6,716 nt of DNA from Sphaerochaeta sp. UBA5849. Lineage in GTDB: Bacteria > Spirochaetota > Spirochaetia > Sphaerochaetales > Sphaerochaetaceae. The translations under genes were made by a program, and so were the position numbers. The notes under the pieces were generated by a model. The model ran no database searches, had not been told where the DNA came from, and was given only the letters and a program-made list of their open reading frames with translations. Numbering within the stretch: position 1 is the first letter of the stretch; the number at the start of each line of letters is the position of its first letter. The stretch is from contig DJGJ01000009.1 in NCBI GenBank assembly GCA_002432715.1, positions 1-6,716 of the forward strand, read 5' to 3'. Of the stretch, positions 1-5,745 are shown in pieces.

Positions 1-38
1 TTCCATTTTGAAATTGGCTCTACAATCAATAAATAATT

Positions 39-75
39 GACTTTTGCGGTAATCCACTGGAGACTTTTGCGGTAA
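39..75. repeat. 14-bp perfect direct repeat, 23-bp period
   Basis: The 14-mer GACTTTTGCGGTAA occurs at 39-52 and again at 62-75, separated by 9 bp, so the period is 23 bp (about two helical turns). It lies just beyond the 3' end of the ATPase gene that ends at 113. The even spacing suits a cooperative DNA-binding site or the multiple terminal repeats of an IS21-family insertion sequence. No transposase gene is visible, so the identity is inference. A degenerate TTGCG at 88-92 may be a third, slightly out-of-phase unit. Confidence 0.75.
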
Positions 76-84
76 ATCGCTTTC

Positions 85-106
85 ACCTTGCGAATTCAAG
101 GTTTTT
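85..106 (+). terminator. Weak candidate intrinsic terminator (+ strand)
   Basis: A 6-bp inverted repeat (ACCTTG at 85-90, CAAGGT at 97-102) encloses a 6-nt loop, and T residues run through 102-106 on the plus strand. It could stop plus-strand transcription arriving from the left before it opposes the ATPase gene that ends at 113. The stem is short and only half GC, so the call is weak. On the minus strand no T-tract follows, so it is not a good terminator for the ATPase gene. Confidence 0.3.
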
Positions 107-112
107 CCGTCT

Positions 113-1378
113 TCAAGGCCTCAATGCAGTCAAAGGTACAACATATACCCCATCAGGGCGTCTATAGGCTGCATTCGAAAGGCCACAGATTACACACAAC
201 GAGGAAGCCGGCTTAAGAAACTTAGCCTGAATCTTTAACAACGACTGTGCAGCCGCATCAATCTGATTGGCTCCAAGCTTGATTTCAAATGCGCTCCAAG
301 AGCCATCCGGCATTTCGATGACTGCATCTATCTCATTGTTCTCGTAATCCTGATAATGGTATAACTCCCCACCAAACGCTTGAGCATAAATCCTAAGATC
401 CCGTACACACAACGCTTCAAACATGAACCCAAACGTTTGGAGATCACCGATAAGCTTGTCTTCCTGGGTGATTCCTAAAAGTGAGCAGGCAAATGACGGA
501 TCAGTGAAATGACGTTTCTCTGCTTGCTTGACAGAAAGCGATGACCGTAGCGATGCTCCATAGGGTTTTTGGTTCTCCAAGATGAAGAGTCTGGTAAACA
601 CATCGAGATAATCGGTTATGGTGTCTTCATCAATTGAAGTCTTCTCTACACCCATCATATCGTCCTTGAGCTTCTTCTTTCCTACAGTTGTACTCTCGTT
701 TCTTGCAAGAGAGCGTAACAGAAGCCTCATCTTGGCTTTGTCTCTCTTGATATCATCAATCTTGTCAACATCATCATCAACAACGTTTTTCAAGTACATC
801 CTTGGGATCAGAACAGCATTCTTTGTAGACAATCCAATACTCCCAGGCCATCCTCCCCTAAGAATGAGAGTAGCAATAGTCCGTAACTGGACCTCCCCTG
901 TCAACTTTGTTTCATATACTGAGTTACAAATATCCTTAAGAGAGATGGAGCCTGAGGAATCTCCAGATTCATACAGTGACATGGGCATCATTCTCAATCG
1001 TGCTATTCGACCGGTTCCAGAATGCATCACTCCCCTACGCTTTGGCGTTGCAGAACCGGTAAGAATGAATTGTCCCTTAACTGCCTGGTCATCAACCTTA
1101 AACCTAACGGCATCCCAGAGGGAAGGCACTTCCTGCCACTCGTCAATCAATCTTGGAAACTCCCCATCCAGTACGATTGAGGGGTCAAGCTGTGCCAATT
1201 GCCGGTTTTGAAAATTACCCGCGGGATCACTTACAAGAAATGCACTCTTTGCATGCATATGTGCAGTCCACGTCTTCCCACACCACTTTGGCCCCTCAAT
1301 ACAAATTGCTCCAAATGCCTGTAAATATTGTTCAACCAGCTCATCGATAACTCTAGGACGATATTGTGAAGGATCCAT
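113..1378 (-). CDS. AAA/DUF4143 family ATPase, intact
   Basis: This 421-residue protein is predicted to be a cytoplasmic P-loop ATPase of the AAA_14/DUF4143 group, whose cellular role is poorly known. Seen in the sequence: Walker A GPKWCGKT at residues 29-36, Walker B-like RLIDEWQ at 76-82 with D79 and E80, a sensor-like FILTGSATP at 103-111, and the family motif GRIARLRMMPMSLYESG at 122-138. A DUF4143-like helical middle follows. The C-terminus has a PD-(D/E)XK-like signature, E349-x-D351 then E365-x-K367. Length is normal for the family. The ATG start has a purine-rich Shine-Dalgarno (AGAGGA) about 7 nt upstream and a good promoter behind it, so I prefer it. It is a divergent relative of the broken gene immediately upstream, not a recent duplicate: the Walker A motifs differ clearly (GPKWCGKT against GARRVGKS). 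Function as a defence protein, toxin-antitoxin partner or helicase-like protein cannot be decided from sequence. Confidence 0.93.
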   Translation of the reverse strand: MDPSQYRPRVIDELVEQYLQAFGAICIEGPKWCGKTWTAHMHAKSAFLVSDPAGNFQNRQLAQLDPSIVLDGEFPRLIDEWQEVPSLWDAVRFKVDDQAVKGQFILTGSATPKRRGVMHSGTGRIARLRMMPMSLYESGDSSGSISLKDICNSVYETKLTGEVQLRTIATLILRGGWPGSIGLSTKNAVLIPRMYLKNVVDDDVDKIDDIKRDKAKMRLLLRSLARNESTTVGKKKLKDDMMGVEKTSIDEDTITDYLDVFTRLFILENQKPYGASLRSSLSVKQAEKRHFTDPSFACSLLGITQEDKLIGDLQTFGFMFEALCVRDLRIYAQAFGGELYHYQDYENNEIDAVIEMPDGSWSAFEIKLGANQIDAAAQSLLKIQAKFLKPASSLCVICGLSNAAYRRPDGVYVVPLTALRP

Positions 1379-1399
1379 CTCTATTCCTCTTTTACATAT

Positions 1400-1428
1400 A
1401 GTATAGTTGCAAGATAGGAAATCATCAA
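1400..1428 (-). promoter_or_regulatory. Sigma70-like promoter of the intact DUF4143 ATPase
   Basis: On the minus strand TTGATG (1428-1423, 4 of 6 to consensus) is followed by a 17-nt spacer and TATACT (1405-1400, 5 of 6). The -10 box ends 22 nt before the ATG at 1378, giving a short leader that holds the AGAGGA ribosome binding site. The -35 box abuts the TCGGT repeat array at 1431-1490, so the array is well placed to act as an upstream control region. Confidence 0.6.
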
Positions 1429-1430
1429 CA

Positions 1431-1490
1431 TCTTTCGGTTAAATTAGTGAGTTTTATTCGGTGTTTTTTAAAGACTTCAATCGGTGAAAT
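1431..1490. repeat. Three degenerate units with 23-bp period (TCGGT core)
   Basis: TCGGT occurs at 1435-1439, 1458-1462 and 1481-1485, exactly 23 bp apart. The surroundings are related: TTTCGGTTAAAT, ATTCGGTGTTTT and AATCGGTGAAAT. The minus-strand reading is roughly ACCGA followed by an A/T-rich stretch and a CTC or GTC end. Period and orientation match the perfect repeat at 39-75, whose core is TGCGGTAA. The array fills the gap between the broken ATPase gene (ending at 1503) and the promoter of the intact one. Candidate roles are an operator array or a remnant IS21-type end. Confidence 0.55.
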
Positions 1491-1502
1491 TCGAGAATGA
1501 TC

Positions 1503-2267
1503 TTATAGAAGCAGCGTCATATATAGTGGCAGATAGGTGATACCATCCTCCTGTCTGAAATCACTGGTGTGCAGGACATACGGCGTGTGGAGCTGTTGGG
1601 CAAACTTTGCCCTGAACTTCTGAAGGGACGTCGGGGTGTAATTCTTGCTGGACTTCACTTCTATAGGTGAGATGTTGTGTTTGTTGCTGACCTTGCTCTT
1701 TGCAATGAGAAAATCTATTTCCATACGCGATAGAGCATCATCTCGCGATGAGTTGGAATAGAAATATAGCTTGTGACCGCTTGCAACCAACATCTGTGCC
1801 ACAATGTTCTCAACGATCATCCCCAGGTTGACTGCCAGCTTATCAAAGAGAATTTTCTGGTAGATCTCTTCACTCACGATACCGTTCTCATCAAACGCAT
1901 GACTGACGAGAAGCCCTGTATCAGCCATATAACATTTGAAAGTCATTCGATCCATATTGAGTCGAAGTCCGACAGTTGGTGAGCTGGAATTATAACAGAT
2001 ACTGGCAATCATTGCATCGCTGAGCCAAAAGAGTGCATCCTCATACTCACGCAGTCGGGCTTCCTTCGAAAGCAATGCCCATTTGAATTTTCGATCATGC
2101 TTCTGAAGCTGTGCCGGAATATCGTCAAAAATCTGCTCGACCTTCATCTCATACCCTTGGGCATGTTTGACAATATCACCTCGATAGAGGGTAAGGATGT
2201 CACGTTTCACCCGGTCCACGCTATTGAAATCACGGGTATTCACATATGTTTCAACTGCTTGGGGCAT
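1503..2267 (-). CDS. C-terminal half of the split ATPase (DUF4143 and PD-(D/E)XK-like)
   Basis: This 254-residue ORF starts at an ATG that is really an internal Met of the GGMPQAVE motif. It therefore probably lacks its own proper start, and no convincing Shine-Dalgarno precedes it. It contains the DUF4143-type core (ALFWLSDAMIAS, then YMADTGLLVSHAF) and a C-terminal restriction-endonuclease-like signature, MEIDFLIAK followed by SPIEVKSSK. The equivalent region of the intact neighbour carries the same E-x-D ... E-x-K arrangement. There is no P-loop in this half. Confidence 0.75.
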   Translation of the reverse strand: MPQAVETYVNTRDFNSVDRVKRDILTLYRGDIVKHAQGYEMKVEQIFDDIPAQLQKHDRKFKWALLSKEARLREYEDALFWLSDAMIASICYNSSSPTVGLRLNMDRMTFKCYMADTGLLVSHAFDENGIVSEEIYQKILFDKLAVNLGMIVENIVAQMLVASGHKLYFYSNSSRDDALSRMEIDFLIAKSKVSNKHNISPIEVKSSKNYTPTSLQKFRAKFAQQLHTPYVLHTSDFRQEDGITYLPLYMTLLL

Positions 2268-2272
2268 ACCGC

Positions 2273-2851
2273 CTACAATGAGATACTGCCTGAAAAATCC
2301 ATTGCCTTTCGATGGAGGGCCTGGCCCAACGGTTTTCTATCGTGAAAGCAGATTCTTATGAAATCCATCAGTGTTTCATTCCCAAGCGCCCACAGAAATT
2401 CCTCAAAATCCAACGGATGCATGGTAAGGTGTCGTTCCTCTGACGGTATGACTATGTCCTGCACGTGTTTCTTTACACTCATCAGCGAGCCAGTCTCGAT
2501 ATAGTCATACCGACCATCGGCAACCAAATATGTAAGTGCCGCCCGTGCTCTCGGAAAGAGTTGTACTTCATCAAGAATAATCAGCGTCTCCCGCTCATAA
2601 AGCTTCACATTGTACAGGTTCGAAAGATACAAAAAGAACGTATCCAGATCATTGAGGTAATGAACGAACAGATCCATGACCTCTTCACTGGAACGGTTGA
2701 AATCAACTACGATATAACTCTTGTACTCAGCCTTTGCAAATGCTTCAACTATATAGCTCTTCCCAACACGGCGGGCACCTTCAATGAGCAGGGCCGTTCG
2801 CCCCATCTCTTGTTGCTTCCACTCCAATTCTGCAAATATCTTTCTTTTCAT
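2273..2851 (-). CDS. N-terminal half of the split ATPase (P-loop domain)
   Basis: This 192-residue ORF holds the nucleotide-binding part of the broken gene. Seen: Walker A GARRVGKS at residues 25-32, Walker B LIILDEVQ at 90-97 with D94 and E95, sensor-like IETGSL at 118-123, and the family's MHPLDFEEFLWALG at 144-157. About the last seven residues are out of frame, ending at a TAG at 2275-2273. If translated alone it would be an ATPase domain without the DUF4143 and nuclease-like parts. Confidence 0.8.
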   Translation of the reverse strand: MKRKIFAELEWKQQEMGRTALLIEGARRVGKSYIVEAFAKAEYKSYIVVDFNRSSEEVMDLFVHYLNDLDTFFLYLSNLYNVKLYERETLIILDEVQLFPRARAALTYLVADGRYDYIETGSLMSVKKHVQDIVIPSEERHLTMHPLDFEEFLWALGNETLMDFIRICFHDRKPLGQALHRKAMDFSGSISL

Positions 2852-2866
2852 AGGATATCCGTCCCT

Positions 2867-2916
2867 ATAATCACGAATTCAAGCATTTCATACCCCTTCA
2901 TAATCACGGATTCAAG
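2867..2916. repeat. 17-bp direct repeat upstream of the split ATPase
   Basis: ATAATCACGAATTCAAG at 2867-2883 and ATAATCACGGATTCAAG at 2900-2916 match at 16 of 17 positions, with a period of 33 bp (about three helical turns). Read on the minus strand, each copy begins CTTGAAT. The distal copy supplies the -35-like box of the candidate promoter. The pair may be a binding site for a regulator or a local duplication of a promoter. Confidence 0.65.
2887..2915 (-). promoter_or_regulatory. Candidate promoter of the split ATPase gene
   Basis: On the minus strand TTGAAT (2915-2910), a 17-nt spacer and TATGAA (2892-2887) lie 36 nt before the ATG at 2851. Each box matches consensus at 4 of 6 positions, so the call is tentative. 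The -35-like box is inside the 17-bp repeat. Confidence 0.35.
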
Positions 2917-3054
2917 AGTTTTTGAACAAAAACTGTACTTGTCAAGAAAAGTTTGTGTAAAAACTACCGCTATACGCTCGTTGCCAAGAAATCCTTATAG
3001 TGACTTCAATCAAGAACAGAGGTAACTACCCGATGTACCACCGGGGTAGAAAAT

Positions 3055-3079
3055 AAGGGTTCGACAGATCGAAACCCTT
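3055..3079 (-). terminator. Candidate terminator of the selenium operon
   Basis: On the minus strand AAGGGTTTCGA pairs with TCGAACCCTT, leaving one bulged base and a short loop, and is followed by ATTTTCT. It starts 84 nt beyond the selD stop codon, and no minus-strand gene begins between. The T-tract is short (four T), so the stop may be partial or factor-dependent. The CTACCC/GGGTAG inverted repeat at 3026-3049 follows it and may add to it. Confidence 0.45.
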
Positions 3080-3162
3080 CTTCATACTGTCCGAAAACCT
3101 GCACGGCAATTATGTAACAGTACAGAAAATACTACCCTGGGAAGCAATGCTTGCCTGTCTTA

Positions 3163-4188
3163 TCACACAACCAGCAACGGAGATTCTGCCTTCTCAACAA
3201 CCTCGCCTATGATCGGAAAGCCTGTCTCTTGGCTGTAGAGAAGCCCATCGGCTTTGCTCATACTCAAAAGCAGTCCTCCCGAGGTCTGCGGGTCATAGAG
3301 GACGTCCATACGTTCTAGATCAATCTCACTTCTGAACAGGACGGAGCCCTCGAGATACTCACGGTTGTTGTAGAGCCCCTCGGGATTGAGGCCCATGGCT
3401 GCATACTCCAACGCTTCCTCGATGATTGGAATACTTTGGGAGTTGAGGATGAAGGAAACATTGCTGGCAGTTGCCATTTCATGGGCATGACCCAAAAGGG
3501 AAAACCCGGTAATGTCGGTTGCAGCATGCACGTCCTTGCTGCGTGCAGCCTCAAAGGCTGCCTTGTTCAGCGTGGTCATGCTCAAAACGGCTTTCTGTTG
3601 GGCTTCCTTGCTTGCAAGACCTGCCTTCACTGCAGTGTTGACGATTCCCACACCCAAAGCCTTGGTGAGAATGAGAACGTCGCCGGGCCTGCTGCCATGG
3701 TTGGCCCATACCTTGTTCTCAACGGCGAAGCCGGTGACACAGAGGCCGTACTTGGGCGTCGGGTCGCTGATCGTATGCCCGCCTGCTATCACAGCCCCGC
3801 TCTCGGCGACTTTGCTCTGACCGCCAAGGAGAATCTGTTTGAGAACCGAAAGGTCGAGGCAGGAGGGAAAACAGACCAGGTTCAGGGCAACCTTCGGCTC
3901 CCCTCCCATGGCATAGATGTCACTTAAGGCATTGGCGGCAGCCACCTGCCCGAAGAGGTAGGGGTCGTCGACCATGGGGGGAAAGAAGTCGACGGTCTGC
4001 AGCATCAAAAGGCCGCTGCCGATCGGAAGACGGTAGACGCAGGCATCGTCGCTGCCCTCGAAGCCTTCGACAAGGTCGGGACTGTGCATCCAGCCTATGC
4101 TGTCCAGCACCTGATGCAGCTGCTTGGGAGGCAGCTTGGCTGCACAGCCGCTTGTCTTCACCATCTGGGTGAGTTTCACTGAATCCAT
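3163..4188 (-). CDS. selD: Selenide, water dikinase (selenophosphate synthase)
   Basis: SelD makes selenophosphate from selenide, ATP and water in the cytoplasm, giving the selenium donor for selenocysteine, 2-selenouridine and the labile selenium cofactor. The 341 residues match the usual family length. The catalytic loop TSGCAAKLPP has C15 and K18, equivalent to E. coli Cys17 and Lys20. The position is an ordinary Cys codon (TGT), not the UGA/Sec found in some homologues. Metal and ATP-binding parts follow: GSDDA at 45-49, QTVDFF at 64-69, ANALSDIYAMGGEP at 85-98, AGGHTI at 135-140, and ATDITGFSLLGH at 223-234 with D225. The C-terminal YDPQTSGGLL is also typical. The ATG start lies 2 nt after the upstream stop, and its AGGAG sits in the last codons of the DUF3343 gene, so translation is probably coupled. 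It is the last gene of the operon. Confidence 0.97.
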   Translation of the reverse strand: MDSVKLTQMVKTSGCAAKLPPKQLHQVLDSIGWMHSPDLVEGFEGSDDACVYRLPIGSGLLMLQTVDFFPPMVDDPYLFGQVAAANALSDIYAMGGEPKVALNLVCFPSCLDLSVLKQILLGGQSKVAESGAVIAGGHTISDPTPKYGLCVTGFAVENKVWANHGSRPGDVLILTKALGVGIVNTAVKAGLASKEAQQKAVLSMTTLNKAAFEAARSKDVHAATDITGFSLLGHAHEMATASNVSFILNSQSIPIIEEALEYAAMGLNPEGLYNNREYLEGSVLFRSEIDLERMDVLYDPQTSGGLLLSMSKADGLLYSQETGFPIIGEVVEKAESPLLVV

Positions 4189-4190
4189 AC

Positions 4191-4421
4191 CTACATCTCC
4201 TTGGTGAACTGCGAGCCTACTTGGCGGTAGACGGCCTCAAGCTCTGCGTGCTTGTACCCGATATCCCAATCCTCACTCTCATACCAGGCACAGGTGCCGC
4301 AGGAGGATGAGAGCGTACGGGGAACCGGCTTTAGGGTGCAAACCACCCCAACAGTCTTGGCAAAGGTACGAAACTGCACCGCTCCCCAATGGTCGTAGAA
4401 GGTGGCGACAAACACGTTCAT
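4191..4421 (-). CDS. DUF3343 small protein, putative Se/S carrier
   Basis: This is a 76-residue protein of the DUF3343 family, described in databases as a putative Se/S carrier-like protein and often found beside yedF, yedE and selD. Its core KPVPRTLSSSCGTCAWY (residues 31-47) is the family signature. It carries C41 and C44 as a CGTC pair, plus C28, so it could hold a persulfide or selenopersulfide or act by thiol exchange. This is inference. I choose the ATG at 4421 because it overlaps the TGA of the upstream carrier gene as ATGA and because family members begin near this point. The in-frame ATG at 4445 would add MGIGAEEA and overlap the upstream gene more. The gene ends 2 nt before selD. 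Confidence 0.85.
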   Translation of the reverse strand: MNVFVATFYDHWGAVQFRTFAKTVGVVCTLKPVPRTLSSSCGTCAWYESEDWDIGYKHAELEAVYRQVGSQFTKEM

Positions 4422-4627
4422 AGCTTCTTCAGCTCCAATTCCCAACCGTACTCGGTCTTGACAGCGCTGACAGAGAACTTGGCGGCCTTTGCATACCGGC
4501 TGACATTCTCCTTGGCGGCAATGGTGTCCACCAGTACCTGAAGCTCGACTGCCTTGGCATCGATTACTTTCTTCGTCTCAATGACCGGCTGAGGGCAGGA
4601 AAGCCCGCGGGTGTCTACTATCTGCAT
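4418..4627 (-). CDS. TusA/YedF-type sulfurtransferase-like carrier
   Basis: This 69-residue cytoplasmic protein has the TusA fold signature. It opens MQIVDTRGLSCPQPVIETKK, with the CPxP motif at residues 11-14 and C11 as the persulfide- or selenide-bearing residue. TusA relatives relay sulfur, and the YedF branch is associated with selenium genes. Here only the N-terminal domain of the longer two-domain YedF proteins is present, and the DUF3343 gene that follows may act as its partner. The start has a strong AAGGAG 8 nt upstream, overlapping the end of yedE, 4 nt away. The stop overlaps the next start as ATGA. The neighbours favour a selenium role over tRNA thiolation. Whether to call it yedF or tusA cannot be settled, so no symbol is given. 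Confidence 0.88.
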   Translation of the reverse strand: MQIVDTRGLSCPQPVIETKKVIDAKAVELQVLVDTIAAKENVSRYAKAAKFSVSAVKTEYGWELELKKL

Positions 4628-4631
4628 GGTG

Positions 4632-5687
4632 TTAACTCCTTCTGTGTTTCTTCATCACTGCAACAGCAATGAGGGTAATGACGGCAAAGCCGACGATCGT
4701 AGCAATTTTTCCTGCTGCTGTGGCACCCTGTACCGAGGAGGCAAGGCCGAAGTTATGGCTCACTGCAGCTCCTGCAAGAAAGCCCAGCACAGTCACTGCG
4801 CTGTCGCTGTTGCCCTCACCTGCCAGGATGGTCTGGCGCAAAGGACAGCCGCCGAGCAGTACCGAGCCGTAGCCGACAAGGCCCATGCCAAGGAAGTTCC
4901 ACAGCCACTGGGTGTGGGCGATGGGCTGGCCGGTGAAGCCCGGCTTGAAGAAGCCGGTGGCCAGGTTCAGGATGAAGGCGGCTACCAATACCGCAACCGA
5001 ACCAAACAACAGAGTAGGATCCTTGAAGAGGAAAAGGTCGCGGATGCCGCCTGCCATGCACAGCCTGGTACGTTGGGCAAGCGAGCCGACGACAAGACCG
5101 GCGGCCAATGAGACGAGCAGGGGGGCGTGCTGGCTGCCCGGTCCTGAAGTGCTTGCCTTCAGGAGCATCGGGAGGAACAGGACGATGAGAACAAGGATGA
5201 GGGCTGCTGCGCTGAAGGCTGTGCCCTCAGCTCTGCTCTGGGTATAGCTGCGCCCCAGGCTGAAACCCCTATTCAAGAGGATTCCACCGACTCCGATACC
5301 TGCGGCAAACCCGAAGAGTCCTACCAAGGCATTGAGATCTCCGCCTGCAAGACGGAGAATCATACGGAAGGGACAACCGAGGAAGACCAAGGCCCCGACC
5401 ATGACAAAGAAGGCAATGATAAAGCGCAAAAAAGGGGAAGAACCTCCCCGGCTCTTGAACTCGCCCTTGATGGTGCTGATCACAAAGGAACCAAGAATGA
5501 GGCCCATGATTTCAGGACGCGCGTACTGGACGGCGGCAGCTGAGTGCAAGCCCAGCGAACCTGCAATGTCCCGATAAAAGCAAGCGATGCAAAAGCCCAT
5601 GTTGGCTGGGTTGCCCAAGGCAACGAGGCCGACTGCAAGGATGCCGAAGATGCTTCCTGCAATGATTAAATTCCGTTTTTCCTGCAT
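4632..5687 (-). CDS. yedE: YedE-family putative selenium/sulfur transporter
   Basis: This is a 351-residue inner-membrane protein of the YeeE/YedE family, the branch linked with selenium genes (YedE/seleno_YedE). It has about ten hydrophobic segments, near residues 8-25, 58-73, 86-107, 119-139, 160-176, 188-204, 228-246, 262-283, 297-312 and 328-345. Two similar halves each contain a cysteine motif in a membrane segment. The first has GFCIACFYRD (C33, C36) and FLGCPFRMILRLAGGD (C105). The second has LCMAGGIRD (C210) and LLGGCPLRQTILAGEGNSDS (C281). In YeeE homologues such cysteines line a thiosulfate path. By analogy this protein probably moves a selenium or sulfur oxyanion or reduced species, which is inference. 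The ATG has GGAG 7 nt upstream, inside a perfect hairpin. It is followed after 4 nt by the CPxP carrier. Confidence 0.93.
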   Translation of the reverse strand: MQEKRNLIIAGSIFGILAVGLVALGNPANMGFCIACFYRDIAGSLGLHSAAAVQYARPEIMGLILGSFVISTIKGEFKSRGGSSPFLRFIIAFFVMVGALVFLGCPFRMILRLAGGDLNALVGLFGFAAGIGVGGILLNRGFSLGRSYTQSRAEGTAFSAAALILVLIVLFLPMLLKASTSGPGSQHAPLLVSLAAGLVVGSLAQRTRLCMAGGIRDLFLFKDPTLLFGSVAVLVAAFILNLATGFFKPGFTGQPIAHTQWLWNFLGMGLVGYGSVLLGGCPLRQTILAGEGNSDSAVTVLGFLAGAAVSHNFGLASSVQGATAAGKIATIVGFAVITLIAVAVMKKHRRS

Positions 5688-5688
5688 G

Positions 5689-5710
5689 TACTACTCCACA
5701 AAGAGTAGTA
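5689..5710 (-). promoter_or_regulatory. Perfect inverted repeat covering the yedE ribosome binding site
   Basis: TACTACTC at 5689-5696 and GAGTAGTA at 5703-5710 form a perfect 8-bp stem with a 6-base loop, ending 1 nt before the yedE ATG. In the mRNA the arms are UACUACUC and GAGUAGUA with loop UUUGUG. The GGAG Shine-Dalgarno runs from the last loop base into the 3' arm, so folding would hide it. It could also be a DNA operator. It lies in the 58-nt gap after the upstream membrane-protein gene. Confidence 0.7.
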
Positions 5711-5745
5711 AACCATTATTTGTTTGTTAATGCAATGGGAAAATA

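Larger units (their letters stand above)
1503..2851 (-). pseudogene. AAA/DUF4143 ATPase split by a -1 frameshift
   Basis: Two consecutive ORFs together make one AAA_14/DUF4143 ATPase. Frame 1 (2851-2273) carries the P-loop domain and ends in an out-of-family tail DFSGSISL. Frame 2 (in the window of 1503-2267) begins at an internal ATG. Read in frame 2, the bases upstream of that ATG encode FFRQYLIVGG directly before MPQAVE, which matches the family's usual fold around a YLxxGGMP motif. Inserting one T into the coding-strand run of five T (plus-strand A5 at 2293-2297) joins the frames into a 449-residue protein, a normal length. The cause may be a true mutation, a homopolymer sequencing error, or -1 slippage on TTT. 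The run is not a canonical slippery heptamer, so slippage is the least likely. The start ATG at 2851 has only a weak Shine-Dalgarno (GGGACGG). Confidence 0.85.
2852..3162. other. Gene-free stretch between the ATPase block and the selenium operon
   Basis: These 311 bases hold no supported gene. They contain the 17-bp repeat and candidate promoter near 2867-2916 and the candidate terminator at 3055-3079. Another inverted repeat has CTACCC at 3026-3031 and GGGTAG at 3044-3049 around a 12-nt loop. A looser inverted repeat pairs TACTGT (3085-3090) with ACAGTA (3117-3122), with inner CCG and CGG. The plus-strand ORF over 2465-3025 is mostly a shadow of the ATPase gene. Confidence 0.6.

Noticed and set aside
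618..1211. 197-codon ORF on the plus strand
   Set aside because: It is antisense to the conserved core of the intact ATPase. Its protein is rich in Ser and Leu, typical of a shadow frame, and shows no recognisable domain.
2853..2860. GGATATCC palindrome near the split ATPase start
   Set aside because: It is an 8-bp palindrome expected by chance in a window of this size, with no second copy noticed.
1473..3011. GACTTCAATC at 1473-1482 and again at 3002-3011
   Set aside because: It is only a 10-bp match with unrelated flanks, and the second copy lacks the TCGGT core and the 23-bp period.
2465..3025. 186-codon ORF on the plus strand
   Set aside because: Most of it is antisense to the P-loop domain of the split ATPase, which has clear motifs on the other strand. 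The remainder shows no family signature.
3436..3927. 163-codon ORF on the plus strand
   Set aside because: It is entirely antisense to selD, whose motifs are unambiguous, and is a shadow frame in GC-rich DNA.
4141..4150. Possible selenocysteine (UGA) at the SelD active site
   Set aside because: The catalytic codon is TGT (Cys), and no in-frame TGA interrupts the gene, so no Sec insertion is needed here.
4611..5247. Overlapping plus-strand ORFs opposite yedE
   Set aside because: They mirror the GC-rich transmembrane coding sequence. The proteins are Ala, Arg and Gly rich with no domain.
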